60,201 bases of DNA from Acetomicrobium sp. UBA5826 (GCF_002433005.1 NZ_DJHF01000015.1:21028-81228), one strand, 5' to 3'; numbered from the stretch's first letter, positions 1 through 7,908 are shown. The notes: a model not told the origin generated them from the letters alone. A program made the numbers and translations.

Positions 1-25
1 ACAAAAACTTGACGCGGTCAAATAC

Positions 26-34
26 CTCTGGGGG
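26..34. repeat. Left target-site duplication of the ISL3 element
   Basis: CTCTGGGGG lies directly outside the left inverted repeat and is repeated at 1354-1362 outside the right one. Confidence 0.8.
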
Positions 35-1353
35 GGCTCTATAATCTTTAGTGTGGAATTTGGCTTTGAAAATATAATGGTGGTAAGAACCAACCAAACC
101 CATTAAGAAAGGAGGCTCTTACCACCATGGCCAATGGCCATAATAATAATATCACCAAAATGCTCGGACTTAAAGGCTTCAAGATATCGGATACGCGTGA
201 AGAAGAGGATGCTTTTGTGATTGAGGTGCAAGTTAAACCCGACAAGACAGCAGTTTGTCCCGAGTGTAACTCAAAAGATTTCTACAGGCACGGCAAAGCC
301 AAACCAAGGAAGGTGCTGCACACGTTAATCAACGGAAAGAAAGTATATCTTGAGATACATGGCAGGCAGAGATGGAAGTGTAAGCATTGCGGCCGCACAT
401 TTACGCAGGAGCTTAAGATAATAAAACCTCGCAGCAGGCTTACCAACTATGCGGAAAAGTTGGTCTTGTGGCTTTTGAGTTTGATGAGCTTTAAGGCAAT
501 ATCGAAGCTGCTTAAAATCTCCTACGGCAAGGCTAAAAAGATCTTGATGGAGGCAAAAACGATACCAGACTTTCTGCGGTCAGTGATAAACGGCGCAGAA
601 AAGCTTCACTTAGGGATAGACGAGCATAGCTTCAAACATCAGGAGATGGTGCTCATAATAACAGACGTGAAGGCAAAGAAGGTGCTTGAGGTCCTAAAAG
701 ACGACCGCCTAGCCACATTGGAGGCCTTCTTATCCGAGATCCCTGCCCATAAGGTCAAGGAAGTCTGCATAGACATGAAGGAGGCCTTTAGGAAGGTGGC
801 TAGTAAGCTCTTTTCTGAGGCCAATGTGGTGGTAGACCATTTCCACGTGATAGCGGATGCCAATAGGCGCATGGACGAAGCCAGGAGGATTGAGCAGGAC
901 GTAAGGCATAAGGGTAAGGTAAGGATACCTAAGAAGATATTCTTAATTGCAAGGGAGAATTTAAGCGACAGAGGAAGGCAAAAGGTAGACGAGCTCTTAA
1001 GAACTTATCCGAACCTCAAAGACTTCTACTGGGCCAAGGAACGCTTAAGGGACGTATATAGGGCAAGAGACAAGAACGAAGCAGCCAAGCTTTTAGACCT
1101 AATCATCATGAACCTGAAGGCTTCTGACGATGCCGAGTTGTACAGGTGGGGCAATACCCTAAAACGGTGGCGACAACCTATACTGAACTATTTCGTAAAC
1201 AAAACTACCAATGCCTATACCGAAGGATGTAATACGAAGGTGAAGATGCTAAAACGAATCTCCTTTGGTCTTAGAAACGTAGAGGTCTACACAAAAAAGA
1301 TAATGTTGGGATTCTTACCACCGGAGTGTTTCCACACTATTTGAAATAGAGCC
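35..1353 (+). mobile_element. Complete ISL3-family insertion sequence
   Basis: One transposase gene is bounded by imperfect inverted repeats at 35-58 and 1330-1353, about 18 of 24 positions matching and both reading GGCTCTAT...TAGTGTGGAA inward. The 9-base sequence CTCTGGGGG flanks both ends (26-34 and 1354-1362). ISL3 elements normally make 8-base target duplications, so the ninth base may be chance. Intact ends and an uninterrupted transposase imply a recent, possibly active insertion. Confidence 0.9.
127..1344 (+). CDS. ISL3-family transposase
   Basis: This 405-residue transposase catalyses movement of the surrounding element. An N-terminal zinc-ribbon (CPEC about residue 39, CKHCGRTF about residue 90) precedes a helix-turn-helix region and the DDE domain. 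Catalytic acidic residues are plausibly in LGIDEHSF (about 164), CIDMKEAF (about 215) and the following VVDHFHV stretch. The length is typical of the family and the frame is open throughout. AAGGAGG lies about 11 bases before the ATG, and the gene fills the space between the terminal repeats. Confidence 0.95.
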   Translation: MANGHNNNITKMLGLKGFKISDTREEEDAFVIEVQVKPDKTAVCPECNSKDFYRHGKAKPRKVLHTLINGKKVYLEIHGRQRWKCKHCGRTFTQELKIIKPRSRLTNYAEKLVLWLLSLMSFKAISKLLKISYGKAKKILMEAKTIPDFLRSVINGAEKLHLGIDEHSFKHQEMVLIITDVKAKKVLEVLKDDRLATLEAFLSEIPAHKVKEVCIDMKEAFRKVASKLFSEANVVVDHFHVIADANRRMDEARRIEQDVRHKGKVRIPKKIFLIARENLSDRGRQKVDELLRTYPNLKDFYWAKERLRDVYRARDKNEAAKLLDLIIMNLKASDDAELYRWGNTLKRWRQPILNYFVNKTTNAYTEGCNTKVKMLKRISFGLRNVEVYTKKIMLGFLPPECFHTI

Positions 1354-1362
1354 CTCTGGGGG
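1354..1362. repeat. Right target-site duplication of the ISL3 element
   Basis: This is the second copy of CTCTGGGGG. It is immediately followed by a TTGACT -35-like hexamer at 1363. Confidence 0.8.
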
Positions 1363-1391
1363 TTGACTTGTATTTCACTAGAGTATATTAT
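1363..1391 (+). promoter_or_regulatory. Sigma70-like promoter beside the IS right end
   Basis: TTGACT (1363-1368), a 17-base spacer and TATTAT (1386-1391) form a good housekeeping promoter. The IS target duplication ends one base before the -35. A transcript from here would have a leader of about 335 bases before the first secreted-protein gene. Confidence 0.5.
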
Positions 1392-1499
1392 ATAAACAAT
1401 TTCAAAATTTATAAAGGTTTCATATTTCATGTGAATAGAAAATCAATAAACAAAATTTTTCATCTCTTAGCTTGTCGCCATAGTATACAAGAAAGCTTC

Positions 1500-1527
1500 T
1501 TTACTTGCATCTTATTTTTTGTATAAT
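1500..1527 (+). promoter_or_regulatory. Second promoter for the fibre operon
   Basis: TTTACT (1500-1505), a 16-base spacer and a perfect TATAAT (1522-1527) would start transcription near 1534. This leaves a leader of roughly 200 bases. Confidence 0.5.
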
Positions 1528-1533
1528 TCAAAA

Positions 1534-1734
1534 CATTGAAACCATTATATGGACGTCGCTACTGACAATCCCACGACAATGGCTGCGGATGGGCGAAGAG
1601 CTCGGCCGGAAAACACAAGTAACAAATTTTAAGGGGGGGAGAGATGGGAGAAACATAGTTTACTGTACAGGGCAAGAAGTTAAGATATAAAGATTCGATG
1701 AAAAAGCATTTTAAGAAAGAAAGGGGTTAATTAT
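1534..1734 (+). other. Long leader with no recognised element
   Basis: About 200 bases separate the second promoter from the first secreted-protein gene. The first half has a G+C-rich patch (about 1550-1612), followed by AT-rich sequence and an AAAGGGG ribosome site before 1735. I compared it with cyclic-di-GMP, cobalamin and T-box motifs and saw no convincing match. The open frame at 1505-1690 has no ribosome site or protein-like composition, so I do not call it a gene. Confidence 0.4.
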
Positions 1735-2232
1735 ATGATGAATACGAAGAAGGCATTGACGGTAATATTGACCATGGCTTTAGTTTTAGGGGTTTACGGC
1801 GTCGCGCATGCAGCTGATACAGCTACACAATCTGTGAGCTTTGAAGTGGCGGAGATAAACGAAATTACAGTGAGCGGCAACCCAGGAACTCTCGTTATAA
1901 ATGCGGCTGCACCCGGAAACGACCCCGCCCCCGCTACGGACAGTTCTACGACGTATGCCATCACCACGAACGGAAACGGCAAGGTGATCACCGCCGCGAT
2001 CGACACCCCCATGCCAGCGGGGCTGACGCTTAAGGTGAAGCTAGATGCGCAGGACGTGGGTGCATCACAAGGTGATGTAGTACTGGACGCGACCGCTGAT
2101 CCCGTGGTAACAGGGATAAGTAAAGTGGCAAAAAAGGATCTCACAATAACCTACACGCTTTCTGCCACGGCTGAAGCTGAAGCTGGTTCCGGTTCGAGAA
2201 CCGTGACGTTTACGCTTACGGATGCGCAATAG
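1735..2232 (+). CDS. Small secreted beta-rich protein, probable major fibre subunit
   Basis: This 165-residue protein has a clear signal peptide (residues 1-26, cleavage after VAHA). The mature part is rich in Ser, Thr, Ala, Gly and Val in alternating beta-strand patterns and ends with a strand-like RTVTFTLTD. It is paralogous to the next gene: the PAPATDSSTTY block and the GLTLKV / SQGDV segments recur in the same order. The architecture resembles spore-coat-U or DUF4402-type fimbrial subunits, though I cannot assign it to a named family. A chaperone-like and a barrel gene follow in the same operon, which suggests an exported surface fibre subunit. A strong hairpin just downstream suggests it is made in excess. 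The start may be 1735 or the adjacent ATG at 1738. Confidence 0.75.
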   Translation: MMNTKKALTVILTMALVLGVYGVAHAADTATQSVSFEVAEINEITVSGNPGTLVINAAAPGNDPAPATDSSTTYAITTNGNGKVITAAIDTPMPAGLTLKVKLDAQDVGASQGDVVLDATADPVVTGISKVAKKDLTITYTLSATAEAEAGSGSRTVTFTLTDAQ

Positions 2233-2247
2233 CGACGGCATGTTTCT

Positions 2248-2288
2248 CAGGATAGGAAAGCGGGGCAAAAGTCCGCTTTCCTATCCTG
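2248..2288 (+). promoter_or_regulatory. Perfect 16-bp intercistronic hairpin
   Basis: CAGGATAGGAAAGCGG (2248-2263) pairs perfectly with 2273-2288 across a 9-base loop. No T-run follows, so it is not a classic intrinsic terminator. Its place right after the first subunit gene suits partial termination or protection of an upstream mRNA end, giving more of the first subunit than of downstream proteins. Confidence 0.7.
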
Positions 2289-2346
2289 CATGAAGTGGAA
2301 TGGCTTGTATAGAACACCAATAGTTCGAGCGCGATGGAGTGTGTAA

Positions 2347-2909
2347 ATGTTGTTTATCTATGGCGGGGGCGCTTTTGTCTGCTCACGAAAAGGCAGACCT
2401 ATTCTTTGGGGCGAGCATAAAAAAGCGTGGGCACTCACTTTGATGATAATTATGCTAACGCTGGGGTCATGCCGCATTGCACAAGCAAATAATGTCGCCA
2501 CTCAAACCATTACATACTTCATAGCCGACATAAACGAACTCAGCAATTTGGCTCCGGTAACTCTCACCATAAATACAGCTACAGCCGGTGCCATGCCCGC
2601 CCCCGCTACGGACAGTTCTACGACATATTCGATAACAGCAAAAGGGAAGAAAAAAAAGATCACTGCCAGGATCGACACCGCCATGCCGACGGGGCTGACG
2701 CTTATGGTGAATTTAGGAGCGCCGACCGGGGCTACATCACAAGGCGATGTAACCCTATCCACGACCGCTAAAGACGTGGTAAGAGATATAAAGAATGTTA
2801 AAAACGAAAGTGTGGGCATAAAACTTACACGCTTTCTCCTGTTGGTAGTACACCGCCGGCGCCAACTGAGGGCGCAAGAACTGTCACTTTTACGCTCATG
2901 GATCAGTAG
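2347..2909 (+). pseudogene. Second secreted fibre-subunit paralogue, frameshifted
   Basis: A signal peptide (to about SCRIAQA) is followed by a mature region paralogous to the 1735 gene, including PAPATDSSTTY and GLTLMVNL. A 29-base stretch is identical between the two genes (1924-1952 and 2596-2624). Homology leaves the reading frame at the A-run 2820-2823. The matching C-terminus (TYTLS...ARTVTFTL, stop 2907-2909) is in the -1 frame. Dropping two A residues would restore the exact spacing of the paralogue, so a 2-base insertion is the simplest reading. Without a shift, translation runs on into the next gene to give a 373-residue fusion (2347-3468). Sequencing error or true frameshifting cannot be excluded. 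A GGAG lies about 10 bases before the ATG. Confidence 0.7.
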
Positions 2910-2910
2910 C

Positions 2911-3468
2911 ATGACCATTAACATCTCTTCAATGGGCGTTTTGCCCCCTACCCTTCTACGCGAATCGGGGTGGTCTGTCATAAAGAAAGCAGTCCTTCTG
3001 TTCGCTTTTGTTCCTGCGGCGTTTCTCATTTTATCCGGGCCTTCCGCTTGTGCCGTTGATATTTACGCCGCCGGCAGCTGCAATTTCATCATCGATTCTT
3101 CATGTCTTGTCGGCGGCGCTGGAAGCGATTTGATTAAAAGCTTTGAAAGCAAGCTCGACGCCACGGTGATCAACATAACCGGCACCGGCGGAAGCGGCGA
3201 CGCGTGGCAGGTGCGGGTGCGAAAAAGCGGTGCTTCGCAGCTGCAGGGGGTGACGCTTTACGTGAAGCGCACGGGGGACGGAAGCGGAAGCGGCGCCGTA
3301 AGCGGGGGGAGTTCTTATGTAGCTGTCGAGACGTCTGATACGGATTTCTTTGAAGGAAGCGGGGACAGGACGGACATTACCGTCCAGTACAAGGTTTCAG
3401 GCATCTCCATAAACGTACCCTCGGGCAACTACAGCGCTACTATAATTTTTACGGTGGTGGACCGATGA
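2911..3468 (+). CDS. Third secreted subunit, probable minor fibre or tip protein
   Basis: A signal peptide (VIKKAVLLF...GPSACA, about residues 24-46 of this reading) precedes a Gly/Ser/Val-rich mature domain of about 140 residues. That domain has two early cysteines (SCNF, SSCL) and ends in a strand-like SATIIFTVVD. It is related in style but not obviously in sequence to the two preceding proteins. The ATG at 2911 lies one base after the stop of the frameshifted paralogue in its restored frame. ATG 2935 is an alternative, and neither has a strong ribosome site, so translation may be coupled. The stop overlaps the chaperone start by four bases (ATGA), so the two products are probably made together. 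Confidence 0.65.
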   Translation: MTINISSMGVLPPTLLRESGWSVIKKAVLLFAFVPAAFLILSGPSACAVDIYAAGSCNFIIDSSCLVGGAGSDLIKSFESKLDATVINITGTGGSGDAWQVRVRKSGASQLQGVTLYVKRTGDGSGSGAVSGGSSYVAVETSDTDFFEGSGDRTDITVQYKVSGISINVPSGNYSATIIFTVVDR

Positions 3469-4274
3469 AAAAGATACTGCTGTTATTTTTATGTCTGTGT
3501 ATTTATTTTTTATCTTCCGGTAAGGCTTGCGCCATCTCCCTTCCCGGGGGTCTGACCATAGAAAAAGAAGTGGCAATAGGTGGAATGGCTTCAGGGAATA
3601 TCGTCATCTTAAACAACGACGCGGAGCCTGTGACCGTCAATATTTATCAGACTGACTACATGTTTTACGCGGACGGAAGAAGCGACTTCGGAAAGCCCGG
3701 TAGCACGCCGCGTTCCAACGCTTCCTGGATCACGTATTCGCCTAACCAGATAACCGTGCCGCCGAAGGGCAGCGCCAGTGTTGCCTATCAGATATCCGTG
3801 CCAAACGACCAAAGCCTTCGCGGCACCTACTGGAGCGTCATTATGGTCGAGCCTATCCCTAAGGCGGCGCTTGAACCGCCAAGCGCTGAAAAAGACAAGG
3901 TAGCTATCGGCGTGCAGGCCGTATTCAGACATGCTGTCCAGATGATCACACACATAGGCGACACCGGAGAAAGGGCCCTTAGGTTTGCTTCAAAAAGGCT
4001 TGAAAACAGGGACGGCAAGGTCTTTTTGGTCCTGGACGTGGAAAATACGGGGGAAAGGTGGCTTGTCCCTGCCCTTTACGTTGATCTGGCAGACCAGAGC
4101 GGGCGTTCGCTGGGGCGGTTTGAAGGGGGAAAACTAAGGATATTTCCCGGCTGTTCCGTCAGATATTTCGTCGACCTTGGAGCGCTGAAACCCGGTGGAT
4201 ATAACGCCCTGGTCATAGCCGACTGCGGCGAAGAAAAGCTCTTCGGCGCAAGATACACGCTGGAAGTTAAGTAA
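3465..4274 (+). CDS. PapD/DUF916-like periplasmic fimbrial chaperone
   Basis: This 269-residue protein has a signal peptide (residues 1-23, ...GKACA) and then an immunoglobulin-like domain (about 25-140). The domain holds the features expected of P-pilus-chaperone-like proteins: NIVILNND followed by alternating strands, ITVPPKGSASVAY and LRGTYWSVIMVEP. A second strand-rich domain (about 160-269) follows. Family knowledge suggests such proteins bind and cap fibre subunits in the periplasm. The 4-base overlap with the third subunit and the barrel gene downstream support that role. Classical PapD signature residues cannot be confirmed by eye, so this may be a distinct branch nearer DUF916. Confidence 0.65.
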   Translation: MKKILLLFLCLCIYFLSSGKACAISLPGGLTIEKEVAIGGMASGNIVILNNDAEPVTVNIYQTDYMFYADGRSDFGKPGSTPRSNASWITYSPNQITVPPKGSASVAYQISVPNDQSLRGTYWSVIMVEPIPKAALEPPSAEKDKVAIGVQAVFRHAVQMITHIGDTGERALRFASKRLENRDGKVFLVLDVENTGERWLVPALYVDLADQSGRSLGRFEGGKLRIFPGCSVRYFVDLGALKPGGYNALVIADCGEEKLFGARYTLEVK

Positions 4275-4350
4275 CTTCAAAAGCTTCGCTATAAAGCCAT
4301 GAAAATCTGTAATCAAAGGTTTATCCTTCCAGGAACAGGAGAAAGCCAAT

Positions 4351-7224
4351 GTGAAGGTTAATAATCCGTCTTCAGGGCCGTCCGGCCGTATTAGGCATAC
4401 ATTGCCCGGATGTCTTTTTCGGCTGCATAAGTGCCGTTATCCTTTGCTGGCGCTTGTTTTTGTCCTTTTAGGGACGACCGCTTACGGTCAGGGAAAGGGC
4501 TACGGCGTGCAGGTGCGCCTTATGTCTCCGCCTTTAGTGCAGGTAAAGCCCGGCGAGATAGTAAGCGCCACCTTCGTCGTGGAAAACATGACGGGCAGGG
4601 AAGAGACCTTTGAAGAGTCCCTGGTCCTGCCCGAAGGGTGGCATGCGATAACACCTTCGGACGTTTTTACCCTGCAGGCAGGACAGGAAGCGGTAAGGAT
4701 GCTGGCCTTTCAGGTTCCAAATACAGCCGAAGCGAAGGATTACGAGATCATTTACTCCGTGCGGTCCAAAAGGGACTACGCCATAAGGGACGAAGTTGCG
4801 CTGGGCGTATCCGTACTTTCCTTGGGTGAAATGAAGCTTTTCCTTGAAAGCGCACCCGACACGGTTACAGCCGGACAGACATACGAAATAAGGATCAGGA
4901 TCACAAACAGCGGAAACGGCTCGCTTGACGTCCTTATATCCGCAAGAAGCTCGAGCGATTACCCCTTGACCTTGTCCGCTAAGGAGATGACCCTAAAGCC
5001 CGGCGAAAGCGCTCCCATCTCCCTTTCGGTTCACACCCCTTCAAAGATCCCAAAGAGCTTAAACCACATAGTCACGTTGGAAGCTTCAAGCAAGAAAGAC
5101 CCTTCAGTGGCGACTTCCCTTTCCGTCGGGACGGAAGTGCTGTCGCAGATGACAAAGGTAGACCTGTACCAGCGCGTCCCGACCACGCTTACCCTGCGCT
5201 CCTTGGGGCAAAAGGACGAAGACAAGTCCGAAGGCTTTGACGTCGAGCTTGAAGGCAAGGGATATCTCAAGGAAGGAAGCAGCCAGGTGGAATTTCTCTT
5301 TCGCGGCCCCGACACGCAGGACAAAAGCCTTTACGGGGAAAGGGACGAATATTACCTAAATTACTCTGATCCAAAGTTAGACTTTAGGGTGGGAGACCAA
5401 AGCTACGGGCTCTCGTACCTCACGTCTTATTCGCGATATGGCAGGGGCATTGAAGCGAAATATCACCCGGAAGATAAAAACTTCAACTTAGGCAGCTACT
5501 GCCTAAAAAGACGATTCGGCGCTCCGGAGTGGGACGAATATGGCATATACGTAGAAAGCAGGCCTTCATCCGACGCCGCGTGGAAGATAAATTATCTAAA
5601 AAGAAAGCAGGACAGCTACGACGTTACCCCAAGCCTTAAAGACGACATTTATAGCGTCGAAGGAAGCTTCAAGCCCGCCAGGGATATGGACCTTGAAGTT
5701 GAATATGCGGAAGGAAAGCGCAGGGGCAGGACAAAAGACTTAAAGGGCAGTGCCTACGACGTCAATATGTCGGGCAACTTGAAGAAATTTCGCTATTCCT
5801 TCAGCAAGACCCATGCGGAGCCGGACTTTTACGGCTACCACAACGACAGCGACTACACGTCAAGCTCGCTGAGCTTTCTTCTCTCGAAGCGTCTAAACGG
5901 ATTCGTCTCATACAGCAGCTACGAGACAAACCTTGACATGGATCCCGACAGGGGGGATACGTCGACCGAAGAGACGCTCTTTCAGGCGGGCGTCAACTAC
6001 AGCCTGGCAAACGACTGGTACATGCAGTTCGCCTACGACGACTTCAGCAGGAAGGACAGGCTGCAGCCTTCAAACTACGACATAAGCGAGAAAGCCTACC
6101 GCTTCAGCCTTGGAAGGAGCGCCGAGAAATTCAACTACCGAGTCGAGGCGCGCTACGCAGACCAACACGACGGGATAAAGGGCGTCAGCGCTTCCCCCTG
6201 GAACTACAGCTTTTACTCATCCTACATGCCGTCAGATGAGCTTTTTTTGACGCTTTACGGCGGCTTCGGGGATAATTCTGCCATAGAAGGCAGCAGGCTC
6301 CTTTCGGACCAGGATAATCTGGGCCTTTCCTTTCGCTGGCGGGCGACGGAACGGCTGACTTTAAGCGGTTGGTATACGAAGTATAACTTCAACTCCAAAA
6401 GGCCTGAAAGCGACCAGTATAACTTCGAGCTGAAATATTTCATGCCCGACGAAAGCTACTGGAGCTTCGAAATCCGCCGCTACGACTGGGAATACGGCGA
6501 GTACGTCGAGACGAACTACGTCCTTTCCTACTCCATCCCCATCGGCATACCCGTGGGAAAGAAGAAGTCTTTAGGAGTCATATCCGGAAAGGTTTGGGAA
6601 CTTCAAGACGACGCCAAGGAGCCCCTTTCAAGGGCGGTTGCGACCTTAAACGGCAGCAAGACGGCCACCGACGCCGGGGGAAGGTTCACTTTCTCTGCGC
6701 CGCCCGGCACATACCTTTTAAACGTGGACCTAAGCTCGATAGGATTTGGAAAGACAACAGAAGAAAAGCTTCCCATGAAGGTCACCGTCGAAGCGGGAAA
6801 GACTGTAAACGTCGAGCTGACCATTGTAAAGGCAGCCACCTTGAGCGGACAGGTGGTCCTGGGCAAAAGCGAACCCGCACGTGCTCCTGAAGCTACAAAA
6901 CCTGTAATAGTAGGGCAACCCGGCTCGGCCGAAACGCCCCAGGTATTTAAGGGAGTGCTGGTTGAGTTGTCCCGCGACGACGAGACTATCCGCACGTTGA
7001 CGGACGACGATGGAAAGTTTACGTTCATGGAACTGCGCCCGGGCACATGGAAGTTTAAGGTCTACGACTACAACCTGCCGGCCTATCACTACATTCAAAA
7101 CCCTGAAATGGAGATAACGCTTCTTCCGGGTGAGAAGAAGGACATCACGGTAAAGGTCGTGCCCAAGAAGCGGGAGATCGAGATACTGGAAGAAGGGGTT
7201 ATAAGCAGCAAAAAGATTAATTAG
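4351..7224 (+). CDS. Outer-membrane barrel with NEW3-type Ig domains, usher-like secretion pore
   Basis: This 957-residue envelope protein starts at GTG 4351, with CAGGAG about 10 bases upstream. A signal peptide (to about residue 50, ...TTAYG) is followed by two NEW3/COG1361-like Ig domains (about 52-150 and 160-260). Next comes a long stretch of short amphipathic, Tyr/Phe-rich strands (about 270-735) typical of an outer-membrane beta-barrel. Two carboxypeptidase-regulatory-like Ig folds (about 745-820 and 830-940) complete it. The segment FRVGDQSYGLSYL...RYGRGIEA recalls the GD...RG turn near the start of usher barrels. Ushers likewise combine a barrel with Ig-like periplasmic domains. It ends the operon of subunits and chaperone, so I infer that it exports or anchors them. 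It is not a recognisable FimD/PapC. Confidence 0.65.
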   Translation: MKVNNPSSGPSGRIRHTLPGCLFRLHKCRYPLLALVFVLLGTTAYGQGKGYGVQVRLMSPPLVQVKPGEIVSATFVVENMTGREETFEESLVLPEGWHAITPSDVFTLQAGQEAVRMLAFQVPNTAEAKDYEIIYSVRSKRDYAIRDEVALGVSVLSLGEMKLFLESAPDTVTAGQTYEIRIRITNSGNGSLDVLISARSSSDYPLTLSAKEMTLKPGESAPISLSVHTPSKIPKSLNHIVTLEASSKKDPSVATSLSVGTEVLSQMTKVDLYQRVPTTLTLRSLGQKDEDKSEGFDVELEGKGYLKEGSSQVEFLFRGPDTQDKSLYGERDEYYLNYSDPKLDFRVGDQSYGLSYLTSYSRYGRGIEAKYHPEDKNFNLGSYCLKRRFGAPEWDEYGIYVESRPSSDAAWKINYLKRKQDSYDVTPSLKDDIYSVEGSFKPARDMDLEVEYAEGKRRGRTKDLKGSAYDVNMSGNLKKFRYSFSKTHAEPDFYGYHNDSDYTSSSLSFLLSKRLNGFVSYSSYETNLDMDPDRGDTSTEETLFQAGVNYSLANDWYMQFAYDDFSRKDRLQPSNYDISEKAYRFSLGRSAEKFNYRVEARYADQHDGIKGVSASPWNYSFYSSYMPSDELFLTLYGGFGDNSAIEGSRLLSDQDNLGLSFRWRATERLTLSGWYTKYNFNSKRPESDQYNFELKYFMPDESYWSFEIRRYDWEYGEYVETNYVLSYSIPIGIPVGKKKSLGVISGKVWELQDDAKEPLSRAVATLNGSKTATDAGGRFTFSAPPGTYLLNVDLSSIGFGKTTEEKLPMKVTVEAGKTVNVELTIVKAATLSGQVVLGKSEPARAPEATKPVIVGQPGSAETPQVFKGVLVELSRDDETIRTLTDDDGKFTFMELRPGTWKFKVYDYNLPAYHYIQNPEMEITLLPGEKKDITVKVVPKKREIEILEEGVISSKKIN

Positions 7225-7254
7225 ATGCTAAGCTATATCCTGCAGGTGTAAAAC

Positions 7255-7596
7255 TCATAATCCCAAAAGGATGCGCAGCCTGTCTTCTACTTCCGCAAGC
7301 GTTCCTTCTTCCACCCTTCCAAGGCATCTAACAAGCCGTTCTTTTGCGACCGAACGGACGTCTTCGCATTTTATGAAGCTTTGGTCGCTTAGACCGCCTT
7401 CCGGCGGGAAAACTCCGACGTGAAGAGGAATGCCCTTATCCTTTGTGGTAATAGGAATTACAATCACAAGCCCGGCAGGTCCATGATTAAAGCTGTCGAC
7501 TGAAACAACAAGGGCCGGGCGTCTACCTGCCTGTTCGTGACCGCGAACGGGATTTAAGTCCACCAGCCATATCTCTCCGCGAGACGGTTCTGCCAT
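7255..7596 (-). CDS. MazF/PemK-family mRNA interferase toxin
   Basis: This 113-residue protein has the family opening RGEIWLVDLNPVRGHEQAGRRP, followed by ALVVS and the VIPITT strand. Known members cleave mRNA at short sequence motifs. The ATG lies one base after the antitoxin stop, so the two are co-transcribed and probably translationally coupled. Length and motifs are typical of an active toxin. It converges with the barrel gene, leaving about 30 bases between stops. Confidence 0.9.
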   Translation of the reverse strand: MAEPSRGEIWLVDLNPVRGHEQAGRRPALVVSVDSFNHGPAGLVIVIPITTKDKGIPLHVGVFPPEGGLSDQSFIKCEDVRSVAKERLVRCLGRVEEGTLAEVEDRLRILLGL

Positions 7597-7598
7597 TT

Positions 7599-7847
7599 TT
7601 AATTTTCCTTCAGCCCGTCAAGGAGTGTAACATCCCAGGCGGCTCTTTCTTCCTGCTCTTCCTTCCACACCTGTGAGTCTGCCTTCAAAGCGGCGAAGGC
7701 GGCGTTAGCTTTATCGAGCAGGAGCTTGCGGCGGTACAGCTCTACCGCTTCGCCCAAAATTTCCTGCATCTTGCGTCCCGTTTGGGCCGAAAGGCTTTGC
7801 AGCATCTTGTGGGTTGAAGAGTCGATGCGCACGGTGCTGCTTGCCAT
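7599..7847 (-). CDS. Ribbon-helix-helix antitoxin partner of MazF
   Basis: This 82-residue protein begins MASSTVRIDSSTHKMLQ, matching a ribbon-helix-helix DNA-binding start. Helical, charged C-terminal residues probably wrap the toxin. AGGGAG lies upstream of the ATG. As in other type II modules, the antitoxin gene comes first and likely represses its own promoter; a palindrome overlaps the -10 (7878-7889). Family membership is by motif and position rather than a specific named antitoxin. Confidence 0.85.
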   Translation of the reverse strand: MASSTVRIDSSTHKMLQSLSAQTGRKMQEILGEAVELYRRKLLLDKANAAFAALKADSQVWKEEQEERAAWDVTLLDGLKEN

Positions 7848-7877
7848 TTTTCATCATCTCCCTTGAAAGTCTTATAT

Positions 7878-7908
7878 TAAGTATACTTATTAGTAACAAA
7901 TTTGTAAA
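7878..7908 (-). promoter_or_regulatory. Toxin-antitoxin promoter with overlapping palindromic operator
   Basis: Reading the minus strand, TTTACA (7908-7903), a 17-base spacer and TATACT (7885-7880) form a promoter. A perfect 12-base palindrome, TAAGTATACTTA (7878-7889), sits on the -10. That is the expected place for antitoxin autorepression. Confidence 0.6.

Noticed and set aside
1550..1612. Cyclic-di-GMP or cobalamin riboswitch
   Set aside because: Only loose G+C-rich similarity; conserved core bases are not found.
1505..1690. 61-residue open frame in the fibre-operon leader
   Set aside because: No ribosome site and no protein-like pattern; it overlaps the second promoter.
2347..3468. Single 373-residue gene
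   Set aside because: The middle (about 161-215) is the wrong-frame reading of a paralogue tail, and a second signal peptide follows, so two genes with a frame break explain it better.
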